Counted from the first letter of the stretch, positions 8,765-17,409 are shown. The stretch: DNA of 64,000 nt from Actinomyces capricornis (GCF_019974135.1 NZ_AP025017.1:1116001-1180000); one strand, 5' to 3'. The notes: generated from the sequence alone by a model not told the origin. Numbers and translations: made by a program.

Positions 8765-9954
8765 CGCCTCGCCCCCGCCGTCGGGGCCGCCTGAGCCCCC
8801 GAGACTGCCGCCGTCCCACCCGGCTCCGCTCGGCCGGGGCCCTCCGACTCGGCACCGGCCAGGGGGAGGTGGACCTCGACGGCGAAGCCCGGCGCTCCGT
8901 CGTCGCGGGCCCCGGCTCGCAGGCGCCCGCCCAGGGCGGCGACGCGCTCGCTCAGGCCGCGCAGGCCCATCCCGGTGCCGGGCTGGGGCACCCAGGCGGG
9001 CCCGGGGCCGTCGTCGACGATCCGCAGGTGCAGTGCATCATCCAGCCGGAGGGCGGCCGTGGCCGCCGTGGGCCCCGCATGCCGGGCCGTGTTGCTCAGC
9101 GCCTCACGGACCACGGCGATCGCGGCCTCGTTGATGGCTGCGGGCAGGGAGTGGGCACGCCGGGCGAGCTCTGGAGCCAGGCTCAGCCGCACCTCCATCC
9201 CCTGTCGGCGGGCGCGCGCCACCAAGGCGTCCAGGGCCTCGGCGAGCTCCTGTCGGGCCTGCAGCCGCCCCGGTGGTTGGTGCGGGCTTGCGGCGTGGCT
9301 GCCCGGCCCACGCGTGGCGGTGCTGCTGGGGAGCGCGCCCTGCGGCGCTGCGCCGTCGGCGCAGGTGATCGGCGTCGGGCTCCCCGGGGCTGCCGCACGG
9401 CCCCGGGCGGAGCCTCCGGGGCCGGTGCCGCGGCGGGGCCCTGCGAGGGGGTTCCCCGGTGCCGACGACGGCGCAGGGGCGGTCCCGTAGGCCTGGGAAC
9501 CACTCATGCGCAGGACTCCCAGCATGCTGCGCAGAGCGTCTGTGGCCTCACGGGAGGCCAGCTCGATGTCGCGCAGGACGCCCAGCAGCTCCTCGGGCCG
9601 GGAGTCCAGGCGCTGGGCAACGGCGGCACGCACGGTGATCGCCCCCAGGCCCCCTGAGATGGTGTCGTGCAGGTCCCGCACGATGGCCAGCCGGTCCTCG
9701 GCCACGGCCCGCGCTGCTGCCTCCCGCGCGAGGGATCGCTCGTAAGCCAGGCGGTCCCGGCGCCGCAGCCACATGGTGAGTACCACCAGGCACGCCAGCC
9801 CCGCCAGGACCAGCATGGGCAGGTAGTGCGGAGTGGTCGCAGGTACCGCGACAAGAGTGGAGAAGCCCACGAGCAGTGTGGTGACAGCGGCGATCGTCCA
9901 GGTCATCCCCGACCGGCGCGGGGGCGCGGAAGCAGGTTCAGGGGATCGGGGCAC
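8761..9954 (-). CDS. NarL-family sensor histidine kinase (HisKA_3)
   Basis: 397 residues from a GTG. Two hydrophobic segments near residues 18-62 form a short membrane anchor with almost no extracellular part, as in 'intramembrane-sensing' kinases. The dimerisation domain carries the phosphoacceptor His96 in IVRDLHDTISGGLGA. A long Pro/Gly/Ala-rich linker, about residues 150-235, interrupts the usual layout. The ATPase domain follows with the N box (VVREALSNTARHAG) and G box (VDDGPGPA, GMGLRGLSERV). It pairs with the downstream response regulator. The lack of a sensor domain suggests it senses the envelope or a partner membrane protein, an inference from family habit. Confidence 0.92.
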   Translation of the reverse strand: MPRSPEPASAPPRRSGMTWTIAAVTTLLVGFSTLVAVPATTPHYLPMLVLAGLACLVVLTMWLRRRDRLAYERSLAREAAARAVAEDRLAIVRDLHDTISGGLGAITVRAAVAQRLDSRPEELLGVLRDIELASREATDALRSMLGVLRMSGSQAYGTAPAPSSAPGNPLAGPRRGTGPGGSARGRAAAPGSPTPITCADGAAPQGALPSSTATRGPGSHAASPHQPPGRLQARQELAEALDALVARARRQGMEVRLSLAPELARRAHSLPAAINEAAIAVVREALSNTARHAGPTAATAALRLDDALHLRIVDDGPGPAWVPQPGTGMGLRGLSERVAALGGRLRAGARDDGAPGFAVEVHLPLAGAESEGPGRAEPGGTAAVSGAQAAPTAGARR

Positions 9955-10085
9955 CCGGCCAGTGTATGGGCGCCGTCTCGGCCGGGCATCGGACCAGGGT
10001 TCGATGGAGGACGGTCCGAGGGGCGGGGCGCGGTTCCTCCTATCGGCCTCTTCGCACCACCGCTCGCGCCCTTCAGGCTCCTGCC

Positions 10086-10988
10086 ATGAGAACTCCTCAG
10101 CTCACCCCCTCTACGATCAGCACGACCCTGCGCTCCAGAGCTGGTCGGGCTGCTGCCCGCCCCCGCGATGCCACTCCTGCGGCCACCGGCACTCCCGTAG
10201 GCCGCACAAGCCAGGAGCGCTCTGACGGCCCTGAGAATGCCGTCCCCCGCCGGGCCCCTATGGACCCCGCACAGAACGGGCGGGGCGGATGGTCGGGCCC
10301 GGCCGGCGCCGGCCGGGCCCCGAGCAGGGTTACGCGGGCCCTGCGCTGGGCCTTCGCGGTGGCCTACCTCGGCATCTTCCCGCTCCACCTGACCCGCCTC
10401 CTGCTTCCCGCGGGCCACCGCCCCGGCTTCATGATGGCGGCCTACGCCCTGCTCTTCGCCCTGGGGGTCTACGCCTGGCGCGGCGAGCTCGACGCCGGGG
10501 CCAGGCGGATCGCGGCACATCCGCTGAGGGCGGTGGGGACTCTGGCGCTGGGCGCCATCATCCTCCTCGTCCTGGAGGTGGCCGGGTCGCTGGTCGTGGG
10601 GTGGCTGGCGGGCATGGTGCCCGGCGGCCTGCAGGAGCTGGGCAATGACACGAGTATCAGCCGGGTCCTGGGGATGTACCCGGGGCCTGTCATCATCGCG
10701 GTCCTGGGCGTAATGGGGCCCTTCGTCGAGGAGTTGTTCTTCCGCCAGATCCTCATCCCCCTCATCGGGGATCGCACCCGTGCCTGGGTGGGGGTGGTGG
10801 TCTCCAGCATCGCCTTCGGCATGCTCCACATGAGCTCGCTGCAACCCTCGGAGTGGATCGGTGTCATCCCGCACACCTGCTTCGGGATCGCCATGGGGAT
10901 CGTGTTCCTGCGCTCGCGCCGCAACCTCCACCTGCCGGCGGGCTTCCACATCGTCAGCAACACCACCACGTTCCTGGCCAATGCGTGA
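10086..10988 (+). CDS. CPBP family intramembrane metalloprotease
   Basis: 300 residues from ATG 10086 (ATG 10260 is an alternative that drops a low-complexity 58-residue head). About seven hydrophobic helices carry the CPBP motifs in order: EELFFRQ (Glu-Glu-x3-Arg), AFGMLHM with the metal-binding His, and FHIVSNTTTFLAN. Members are Rce1-like membrane proteases, linked in bacteria to peptide maturation and bacteriocin self-protection; the substrate here is unknown. No strong ribosome site precedes either start. It is divergent from the histidine kinase. A broken paralogue lies at 6076-6261. Confidence 0.85.
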   Translation: MRTPQLTPSTISTTLRSRAGRAAARPRDATPAATGTPVGRTSQERSDGPENAVPRRAPMDPAQNGRGGWSGPAGAGRAPSRVTRALRWAFAVAYLGIFPLHLTRLLLPAGHRPGFMMAAYALLFALGVYAWRGELDAGARRIAAHPLRAVGTLALGAIILLVLEVAGSLVVGWLAGMVPGGLQELGNDTSISRVLGMYPGPVIIAVLGVMGPFVEELFFRQILIPLIGDRTRAWVGVVVSSIAFGMLHMSSLQPSEWIGVIPHTCFGIAMGIVFLRSRRNLHLPAGFHIVSNTTTFLANA

Positions 10989-11010
10989 GGGGAGCGACCC
11001 GGGCACCTCT

Positions 11011-11034
11011 CCCCCTCCCCCTCCCGCCGAGCCC
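11011..11034. repeat. 24-bp direct repeat, left copy flanking the toxin-antitoxin pair
   Basis: A C-rich sequence (three CCCCCT-like units, then CCGCCGAGCCC) identical over 24 bases to 11858-11881 in the same orientation. It ends one base before the toxin stop codon. The two copies bracket the antitoxin-toxin operon, as would be left by insertion or deletion of a module by recombination. Confidence 0.7.
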
Positions 11035-11035
11035 C

Positions 11036-11434
11036 TCAGGTCAGCGGGTCGACGACGTCGATGCCGCTGGTCCGGGCGGCGGCGGCCAGCTGTGCGTCAT
11101 GGGTGAGGAGTGTCAGTGGGTCGCGCGGGTCGTTGAGGAGTTGAGCGGTTGCCAGGTGGATGGCGTCCAGGGACTTCAGCTGGCCGGTCAGGGCGCAGGC
11201 GCGCTCGACGACCTCGTCGTCGATCCTGACGAGATGGACTTCATCGAGGACCTCCTGCACCCGAGTGGTGCTGGTGCCGGTGCGCCGGGCCAGGCGGAAG
11301 AGCTCGATCTGCAGGAGCATGGAGGAGATGAGTCCGCCATGCCTCATCGCCTCGCGCAGGAGGGCATCGGCATGCGCTGCGCCCTGCTGCCCGAGCAGGG
11401 GCAGTGCGATGAAGGAGGTGTCGACGTAGTTCAC
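11036..11434 (-). CDS. PIN-domain toxin (VapC-like)
   Basis: 132 residues from GTG 11434, whose first two bases overlap the antitoxin stop (GTGA) behind a GGAGGAGGG site. The four acidic residues of a PIN nuclease are present: Asp5 (NYVDTSFIA), Glu44 (LQIELFRLA), Asp90 (LKSLDAIHLATA) and Asp113 (LTHDAQL). VapC-type toxins are Mg-dependent ribonucleases that cut tRNA or other RNA when free of antitoxin. The RNA target cannot be inferred. Length and gene order (antitoxin first, overlapping) are typical for the family. A longer in-frame upstream reading exists but would run inside the antitoxin gene. Confidence 0.88.
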   Translation of the reverse strand: MNYVDTSFIALPLLGQQGAAHADALLREAMRHGGLISSMLLQIELFRLARRTGTSTTRVQEVLDEVHLVRIDDEVVERACALTGQLKSLDAIHLATAQLLNDPRDPLTLLTHDAQLAAAARTSGIDVVDPLT

Positions 11435-11811
11435 CCCTCCTCCCAGCGGTCCTCGGCCAGGAGGGTCTCCAAGGTCATCCCTTCGGGCAGGTCCCACCTC
11501 TGCGGCGTGAGGTGATGACTGCGGGTGGCGGGCTGGATCCTCCCCTCACGCATGAGCCGATCGAACCGGGACTCCTGAGGGCGGATCGGGACGATCTGCG
11601 CGATAGGGCGGCCGCGATCGGTGACCGTCACCGGCTGACCGGTGGCCTCGACCTCCCGGTAGATCTGGCCGGCGCGCTGGTTGACCTCCCGCAGGCCGAC
11701 CGAACGGCCCACCGGGCCGGTATCGGGGAGGGCGGACCGGGAGGGACACCCGGCAGGAGCGCCTGCGGCGGGGGTCTCAGACGTCGGCCCAGCAGCACTC
11801 ACAGCACTCAT
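11431..11811 (-). CDS. Phd/YefM-type antitoxin
   Basis: 126 residues from ATG 11811. The conserved Phd/YefM N-domain is at about residues 36-75 (SVGLREVNQRAGQIYREVEA then VTVTDRGRPIAQIVP). It binds DNA and represses its own operon. The C-terminal part (LMREGRIQPATR to the end) is the disordered segment that usually wraps the toxin. The first 35 residues are low-complexity and unusual, so translation may really begin at the GTG before GLREVNQ. Its stop overlaps the toxin start. A tandem 9-bp repeat 19 bases upstream of the ATG is a candidate operator. Confidence 0.87.
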   Translation of the reverse strand: MSAVSAAGPTSETPAAGAPAGCPSRSALPDTGPVGRSVGLREVNQRAGQIYREVEATGQPVTVTDRGRPIAQIVPIRPQESRFDRLMREGRIQPATRSHHLTPQRWDLPEGMTLETLLAEDRWEEG

Positions 11812-11829
11812 GAGCCAAGCCTACCAACC

Positions 11830-11847
11830 ATGTCCTACATGTTCTAC
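11830..11847 (-). promoter_or_regulatory. Tandem 9-bp repeat, putative antitoxin operator
   Basis: On the plus strand ATGTCCTAC is followed directly by ATGTTCTAC, so the operon strand reads GTAGAACAT-GTAGGACAT. It sits 19-36 bases before the antitoxin ATG, where a Phd-type autorepressor would bind. The match of position and repetition is the only evidence. Confidence 0.45.
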
Positions 11848-11857
11848 ACCCGCCTCG

Positions 11858-11881
11858 CCCCCTCCCCCTCCCGCCGAGCCC
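11858..11881. repeat. 24-bp direct repeat, right copy flanking the toxin-antitoxin pair
   Basis: Identical over 24 bases to 11011-11034. Its last 11 bases are also the start of the left arm of the palindrome at 11871-11945, so the left copy could derive from this palindrome region. Confidence 0.7.
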
Positions 11882-11945
11882 GACATTCCTCACCGAGCCC
11901 GACGGCGGCTCCGTCTGCCTCGGTGAGGAATGTCGGGCTCGGCGG
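11871..11945. terminator. Perfect 27-bp inverted repeat downstream of nrdG (type F palindrome)
   Basis: Arms 11871-11897 and 11919-11945 are perfectly complementary, with a 21-base spacer that itself contains short complementary runs. Core: GACATTCCTCACCGAG. It starts three bases after the nrdG stop codon (reading the minus strand), the position of a terminator, but no T-tract follows. Confidence 0.65.
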
Positions 11946-11948
11946 GGC

Positions 11949-13115
11949 TCAGGGAGAAGAGGCGGGGCGGTAGGTGAAGTCCTCCCAGCCCAGCGCCTCG
12001 ATGCGGGCGGCCAGGCGCTCGCAGGCGGCATCCCACCCCGGGGCCACCGCGATGAAGTCGGCCCGCGCGCCCTCGGACCTGGCCTGCTGCAGGGCGTAGG
12101 AGCGCGCCCCCGCCGCGTGCACGCGCCGCGCCACCTCATAGGCGTCCTCGGCGGTGACATCCCCGGGCGCCACGGTGGTGCGCACCTCGAAGTCCGGGCC
12201 CCCGCGATCGGCGGCCCCCACCAGCAGCTCCAGGCACTCCCAGGCCTTGCCACCCGAGTTGGGGCGCCCCACCACCTGACGGTAGTGCTCGGGCAGGGCC
12301 TTGATATCCAGGCCCACCCAGTCCACCAGGCCCGCGGCGACCATCTCGGCCAGGCGCCGCGGGTAGACCCCGGCGGTGTGCAGGCCCACCTCGAAGCCCA
12401 GACCCCGGGCCTCGGCGGCAGCGGCGGCACAGGCGTGCTGGCGCAGCGCCTCCCCGCCGGTGAAGACCACCGCATCGAGCAGGCCCCGGCGCCGCGAGAG
12501 CAGGTCGCGCACCTCCCGCCAGCTGACCTTGCCCGGCACCCGCACGGGGATGAGGTCCTGGTTGTGGCAGTAGTGGCAGTTCCAGGGGCAGCCCTGGGTG
12601 AAGACCGTGGCGCTCAGGCGCCCGGGCCAGTCCACCGTGGACAGCGGCACCAGGCCCGCGATGACCAGCTCGGAGGCGGGGCAGTGCACGGAAGGGGCCC
12701 CGCCCACCGGGTGGAAGGCTAAGGACTCGGCCCCCCGCTCGGGGGCGCCGGGGCCCACCTCGCCCTGCGGCCCTGCGGCCTGGGCGTCGTCGGGCCCGTC
12801 GGGATCCCCCAATTCCGGGGCCGCCCCGGGCGCGATGGGCGAGCGTCCCCCACCGGGCCGGGCCTCGGCGGGAGGAGGACCCGCCGACCCGCCCTGCCCA
12901 ACCGGCCCGGGCGATTCCGGCGCCCCGCTCCTCTCCGGCTGCGGCACGCCGGGCCGCCCACCAGGCTGCTCCACGTCGTCGCCCCCGGGCAGGAGGGCGG
13001 CGCCGTAGGTGCGGCGCAGGCGGGTGCGCAGGGAGGCGCCCTCCTCAGGGCGGCCCGCCTCCCCGGCCCGTATGCCTGTGCGGTGCGCTCCGGCGAGCGC
13101 GCGATTCGTCGTCAT
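11949..13115 (-). CDS. nrdG: Anaerobic ribonucleotide reductase activating protein (radical SAM)
   Basis: 388 residues if ATG 13115 is used. The enzyme half starts near residue 148: LVIAGLVPLSTVDWPGRLSA, then FTQGCPWNCHYCHNQ with the radical-SAM cluster Cys176-x3-Cys180-x2-Cys183, and later VVFTGGEAL. It uses S-adenosylmethionine and a [4Fe-4S] cluster to put the glycyl radical on NrdD. The first about 145 residues are Pro/Gly/Ala-rich without similarity to NrdG. Either the true start is internal, or the organism carries an unusual extension. It lies 14 bases after the nrdD stop on the same strand, clearly one operon. Confidence 0.88.
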   Translation of the reverse strand: MTTNRALAGAHRTGIRAGEAGRPEEGASLRTRLRRTYGAALLPGGDDVEQPGGRPGVPQPERSGAPESPGPVGQGGSAGPPPAEARPGGGRSPIAPGAAPELGDPDGPDDAQAAGPQGEVGPGAPERGAESLAFHPVGGAPSVHCPASELVIAGLVPLSTVDWPGRLSATVFTQGCPWNCHYCHNQDLIPVRVPGKVSWREVRDLLSRRRGLLDAVVFTGGEALRQHACAAAAAEARGLGFEVGLHTAGVYPRRLAEMVAAGLVDWVGLDIKALPEHYRQVVGRPNSGGKAWECLELLVGAADRGGPDFEVRTTVAPGDVTAEDAYEVARRVHAAGARSYALQQARSEGARADFIAVAPGWDAACERLAARIEALGWEDFTYRPASSP

Positions 13116-13129
13116 GGGCTCTCAGCATC

Positions 13130-15028
13130 TCATCCGACGGCGGCCAATCGGGAGACCGCCGGGCCGTGGCCGTGCGCGGCGTCCTCGGTGAACATCCGGC
13201 GCTCGGCGTACTCACCCTTCTTGCCGATGTTGAACGAGCGCACCGGGCGGAAGTAGCCCATCACCCGCGTCCACACCTCGCACTCGACCGGCTCGGCGCC
13301 GGGGCGCTGGGCGGCGCACTTCTCGCAGGTGGGGTGCTCGCCCACGAGGTAGCCGTGGGTGGGGCAGATGGAGAAGGTGGGGGTGACGGTGATGTAGGGG
13401 GTGCGGAAGGCCGTCAGGGACCGGCGCACGAGCTCCTTGCAGGCCTCGGCCGAGGAGATGCGCTCGTTCATGTAGAGGTGCAGGACGGTGCCGCCGGTGT
13501 ACTTGGTCTGGAGCTCCTCCTGCATCTCCTGGGCCTCGAAGGGGTCGTCGGTGTAGCCCACGGGCAGCTGGGAGGAGTTGGTGTAGTAGGGGTTGGCCTG
13601 GGTGCCGGCCTGGATGATGCCGGGGTAGCGGGCGCGGTCCTCCTTGGCGAAGCGGTAGGTGGTGCCCTCGGCGGGCGTGGCCTCCAGGTTGTACAGGTGC
13701 CCGGTGGACTCCTGGAAGTCCACCATGCGCTCGCGCACGTGGTCGAGGATCCGCACGCACAGGGCGTGGCCGCGCGGGTCGGTCAGGTCGTAGCCGCCGT
13801 CGTCGTGGTTCCGGGTGAAGTTGCGAACCATCTCGTTCATGCCGTTGACGCCCAGGGTGGAGAAGTGGTTGTCCAGGGAGCCCAGGTAGCGCTTGGTGAA
13901 GGGGAAGAGCCCGGCCTCGATGTGATGGCCGATGACCTCGCGCTTGAGCTCCAGGGTGTCGCGGCCGATGGCCAGGAGCCGGTCGAGGGCGGCGATGAGC
14001 CCGGCCTCGTCGTCGGGGTGCAGATAGCCCAGGCGGGCCATGTTGATGGTGACCACGCCCACGCTGCCGGTCTGCTCGGCCGAGCCGAACAGACCGTTGC
14101 CGCGCTTGAGCAGCTCGCGCAGGTCGAGCTGGAGACGGCAGCACATGGAGCGGATCATGCCGGGGTCGAGCTCGGAGTTGATGAAGTTCTGGAAGTAGGG
14201 CAGGCCGTACTTGGCGGTCATGGTGAACAGGAGCTCAGTGTTGGGGGCGTCCCAGTCGAAGTCCTTGGTGATGTTGTAGGTGGGGATGGGGAAGGTGAAG
14301 ACGCGCCCGTCGGCGTCGCCCTCGGTCATGACCTCCATGAAGGCGCGGTTGATGAGGTCCATCTCGGCCTGGAGGTCGCCGTAGGCGAAGTCGCAGAGCT
14401 CGTCGCCGATGAGGGGGTGCTCGTCGGCCAGATCGGCGGGGCAGGTCAGGTCGAAGGTGAGGTTGGTGAAGGGGGTCTGGGTGCCCCAGCGGCTGGGGAC
14501 GTTGAGGTTGAAGATGAGCTCCTGCATGCACTGCTTGACCTGGTCGTAGGTCATGTCGTCCAGGCGGATGAAGGGGGCCATGTAGGTGTCGAAGGAGGAG
14601 AAGGCCTGCGCGCCGGCCCACTCGTTCTGGAGGGTGCCCAGGAAGTTGACGATCTGGCCGACGGCGGAGGAGAAGTGCTTGGCGGGACCGGCGGCGATGG
14701 CGCCGGGGACCCCGTTGAAGCCCTGGACGAGGAGGTCCTTGAGGGACCAGCCGGCGCAGTAGCCGGCGAACATGTCCAGGTCGTGGATGTGGAGGTCGGC
14801 GCTGCGGTGGGCCTGGCCGGCCTCGGCGGGGTAGACGTGGGAGAGCCAGTAGTTGGCGATGACCTTGCCGGAGGTGTTGAGCATCATCCCGCCCAGGGAG
14901 TAGCCCTGGTTGGCGTTGGCGTTGACGCGCCAGTCGGAGCGGTCGAGGTACTCGGTGATGGTGGAGATCGGGTCGACGAGCGGAGCGGAGTCGGGGCGGG
15001 CGGCGGGGGCGGGGTTCTTGTCGAGCAC
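13130..15028 (-). CDS. nrdD: Anaerobic (class III) ribonucleoside-triphosphate reductase
   Basis: 632 residues. It reduces ribonucleoside triphosphates to deoxyribonucleotides without oxygen, using a glycyl radical made by NrdG. Visible landmarks: LHIHDLDMFAGYCAGWSL with one active-site Cys, RSMCCRLQLDL with the other, a Zn-type site CPTHGY...CEKC (Cys555, His558, Cys568, Cys571), and the glycyl-radical loop RVMGYFRP with Gly591. The catalytic barrel starts within about 20 residues of the N-terminus, so the ATP-cone regulatory domain found in E. coli NrdD is missing; length fits the cone-less subgroup. Paired NrdR-like boxes lie 150-200 bases upstream. Confidence 0.95.
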   Translation of the reverse strand: MLDKNPAPAARPDSAPLVDPISTITEYLDRSDWRVNANANQGYSLGGMMLNTSGKVIANYWLSHVYPAEAGQAHRSADLHIHDLDMFAGYCAGWSLKDLLVQGFNGVPGAIAAGPAKHFSSAVGQIVNFLGTLQNEWAGAQAFSSFDTYMAPFIRLDDMTYDQVKQCMQELIFNLNVPSRWGTQTPFTNLTFDLTCPADLADEHPLIGDELCDFAYGDLQAEMDLINRAFMEVMTEGDADGRVFTFPIPTYNITKDFDWDAPNTELLFTMTAKYGLPYFQNFINSELDPGMIRSMCCRLQLDLRELLKRGNGLFGSAEQTGSVGVVTINMARLGYLHPDDEAGLIAALDRLLAIGRDTLELKREVIGHHIEAGLFPFTKRYLGSLDNHFSTLGVNGMNEMVRNFTRNHDDGGYDLTDPRGHALCVRILDHVRERMVDFQESTGHLYNLEATPAEGTTYRFAKEDRARYPGIIQAGTQANPYYTNSSQLPVGYTDDPFEAQEMQEELQTKYTGGTVLHLYMNERISSAEACKELVRRSLTAFRTPYITVTPTFSICPTHGYLVGEHPTCEKCAAQRPGAEPVECEVWTRVMGYFRPVRSFNIGKKGEYAERRMFTEDAAHGHGPAVSRLAAVG

Positions 15029-15180
15029 GGGTCTCTCCGTTGGTCGTGGGCCGATGGCGGGGCACTCTCAGGGCCTCTCCTGCGCGGGGGCGGGCCTGGC
15101 GGGCTGCCTCGTCGCCGCCCTCGCGGGTGTCCCGAAGGGCGGCGACGGCCCCGACCCTACTCCCGAACCACACTCATGCA

Positions 15181-15228
15181 ACACATGATCTAGGGGTTTC
15201 TATTCCATCCGACCACAACATCTTGTGG
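15181..15228 (-). promoter_or_regulatory. Two NrdR-like boxes upstream of nrdD
   Basis: ACACATGATCTAGGGG (15181-15196) and CCACAACATCTTGTGG (15213-15228) match the NrdR consensus ACACWATATATWGTGT at about 11 and 12 of 16 positions. The centres are 32 bp apart, about three helical turns, the paired layout known for NrdR. NrdR represses ribonucleotide reductase genes when dATP/ATP is high. Box and spacing are seen; the binding is inferred. Confidence 0.7.
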
Positions 15229-15360
15229 TTCAGATGGGGACCTTCGTCCCGCGGCCGGGGATCTTTGCGCCTCATCGCGCGGGGAGCGGGCGTAGGCCCT
15301 CCGGGTCGGGATCGCACCCGCCCCGGCCCCCTCCGGCGTGTCGCACGCACCGCCGCCATG

Positions 15361-15445
15361 CCCCCAACTTTCGACAATTTGCATGAGATCGGCGTTTTCC
15401 AGGCCCGGAGAAGTACGATCTCATGCAAATTGTCGAAAGTGGGGG
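15361..15445. repeat. Long intergenic palindrome, copy A of a three-copy family
   Basis: Arms 15361-15391 and 15416-15445 are complementary over 30 bases apart from one extra A. They contain the shared core CGACAATTTGCATGAGATCG, unusually A/T-rich for this genome. The centre differs between the two sides. The element ends exactly one base before the stop codon of the SDR gene (minus strand), so it forms that gene's immediate 3' region. Confidence 0.8.
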
Positions 15446-16327
15446 TCAGCGGCGCCAGCGGGCGAAGCCCCCTTCGGAGTGGATGACCTGGCCGGTGATC
15501 CAGCGCGCCTCCTCGGTGAGCAGCCAGGTGATGAGGCGCGCGGCGTCGTCGGGCTCGCCCCAGCGGCCGAAGGGGAACATGCCGGTGGTCTGCTCGATGA
15601 TCTCGCGCGAGACGTAGCCGGTGTCCACCGGGCCGGGATTGACGGTGTTGACACGGATGCGGGCCTCGGCGAGCTGGTCGGCAATGGTGAGGGTGACGCC
15701 GGCCAGTGCCGCCTTGGCCGCGGCGTAGGCGACCTCCCCGGGCATCGGCCCCAGGGCCTGGCCGGAGGTGAGGAAGACGATGGAGCCTCCCGGCGAGGCC
15801 TCGGCGGCGAAGGCCGGCTGGGTGGCGAAGGCCTGGGCCAGCAGGATGGAGGCGCGCGCATCGACCCGCCAGTGCCGGTCGAGGATCTCCTCGCTCAGCT
15901 CCCCCAGGGCGCCATCGGGGGCGCTCATCGCCTGGTTGCACACCAGGGCGTCGAGGTGGCCGTGGTCCTCCACCGCGGTGCACAGGACCCGATCGGGCTC
16001 GCCGGGCTCAGCGAGGTCGGCGTGGACGGCGGTGAGCCTGGCCCCCTCGGTGAGGTGGCTGCTGATGGAGGTCAGGACCTCGGTGACATCGTCGGCGCCC
16101 CACTCCTGGGCGGCATCGTGGGGCGCGTAGTGGTGGATGGCCAGGCTGGCGCCGTAGTCGGCGGCACGGCAGGCGATGGCGTGCCCGATGCCCACGCGGC
16201 GGCTGACGCCGGTGACCAGGACGGTGCGCCCCTTCAGGGGCAGCGGGTCGCGGGCGAGGATCGGGGAGACGGCAGCGGGGGCGGAGGAGGGGCGGCTATC
16301 GGGATCGGGGGCCGTGCTTATCATCAC
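15446..16327 (-). CDS. Short-chain dehydrogenase/reductase (SDR)
   Basis: 293 residues. A classical SDR: cofactor motif GRTVLVTGVSRRVGIGHAIA near residue 33, D-L pair (HADLAEP), NAG-like CNQAMSA, the active-site Ser in IVFLTSGQ, and the YxxxK motif as YAAAK. The C-terminal RVNTVNPGPVDTGY and the end (ITGQVIHSEGGFA) resemble 3-oxoacyl-ACP reductase/FabG-type enzymes. The substrate is unknown. The second Gly of the usual TGxxxGIG is a variant (VSRRVGIG). The gene stands alone with palindrome A directly after its stop. Confidence 0.88.
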   Translation of the reverse strand: MMISTAPDPDSRPSSAPAAVSPILARDPLPLKGRTVLVTGVSRRVGIGHAIACRAADYGASLAIHHYAPHDAAQEWGADDVTEVLTSISSHLTEGARLTAVHADLAEPGEPDRVLCTAVEDHGHLDALVCNQAMSAPDGALGELSEEILDRHWRVDARASILLAQAFATQPAFAAEASPGGSIVFLTSGQALGPMPGEVAYAAAKAALAGVTLTIADQLAEARIRVNTVNPGPVDTGYVSREIIEQTTGMFPFGRWGEPDDAARLITWLLTEEARWITGQVIHSEGGFARWRR

Positions 16328-16487
16328 GTCAGTCTAGGAGGCTGACCCCTTCCGCACTGGGAGTCGGGAGAATTAGGCGGGCGCCCTTCGACGGCGACCG
16401 GGGCGGCCAGGAGCGCCGGGCCGGGCGCCGGCCGGAGTCATCGCGAGGCCGGGACTTTAGTCGCGACGACGGCACTCTCCCCCGGGA

Positions 16488-17063
<576 letters not shown>

Positions 17064-17281
17064 GACTGCTCCTTCGCGTGTCTCCTGAGCGGACGGGGTC
17101 CGGTGGCTGCTCGCCCACCACCCTGCCATGGTCGGGCGGTGCCCGCAGGGCCGGACGCGGCGCGCGGCCAGGGCCGGGTGCAGTGGGGGTGCGGCGGGGT
17201 GCTGGCCGACGACGTGACCGAGGACTCAGGGAGGGATTTCCCTCCCCCACCCCCTCGCGGCTATAGTTGCCGTGCTGCACA

Positions 17282-17358
<77 letters not shown>

Positions 17359-17376
17359 TCGAGTTCATACTCAAGC

Positions 17377-17403
17377 CCCCAGTCCGGCCTCTGCGGACTG
17401 GGG
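17377..17403 (+). terminator. Terminator of tRNA-Pro
   Basis: Perfect 10-bp stem CCCCAGTCCG (17377-17386) / CGGACTGGGG (17394-17403), loop of 7, followed by TTGTTG. It starts 18 bases after the tRNA end. A related copy follows the duplicated tRNA tail at 19271. Confidence 0.85.
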
Positions 17404-17409
17404 TTGTTG

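Noticed and set aside
11871..11945. Start of a CRISPR-like repeat array
   Set aside because: Only one inverted pair exists. There are no regularly spaced direct repeats here or elsewhere in the window.
13166..15193. 675-codon open frame on the plus strand opposite nrdD
   Set aside because: It is fully antisense to a gene with clear catalytic motifs. Its protein is Gly/Val/Ala-rich without any domain, as expected from high-GC third-position bias.
15181..15228. Reading the CCACAACATCTTGTGG palindrome as a simple terminator hairpin
   Set aside because: Its position far upstream of nrdD, match to the NrdR consensus and pairing with a second box fit an operator better.
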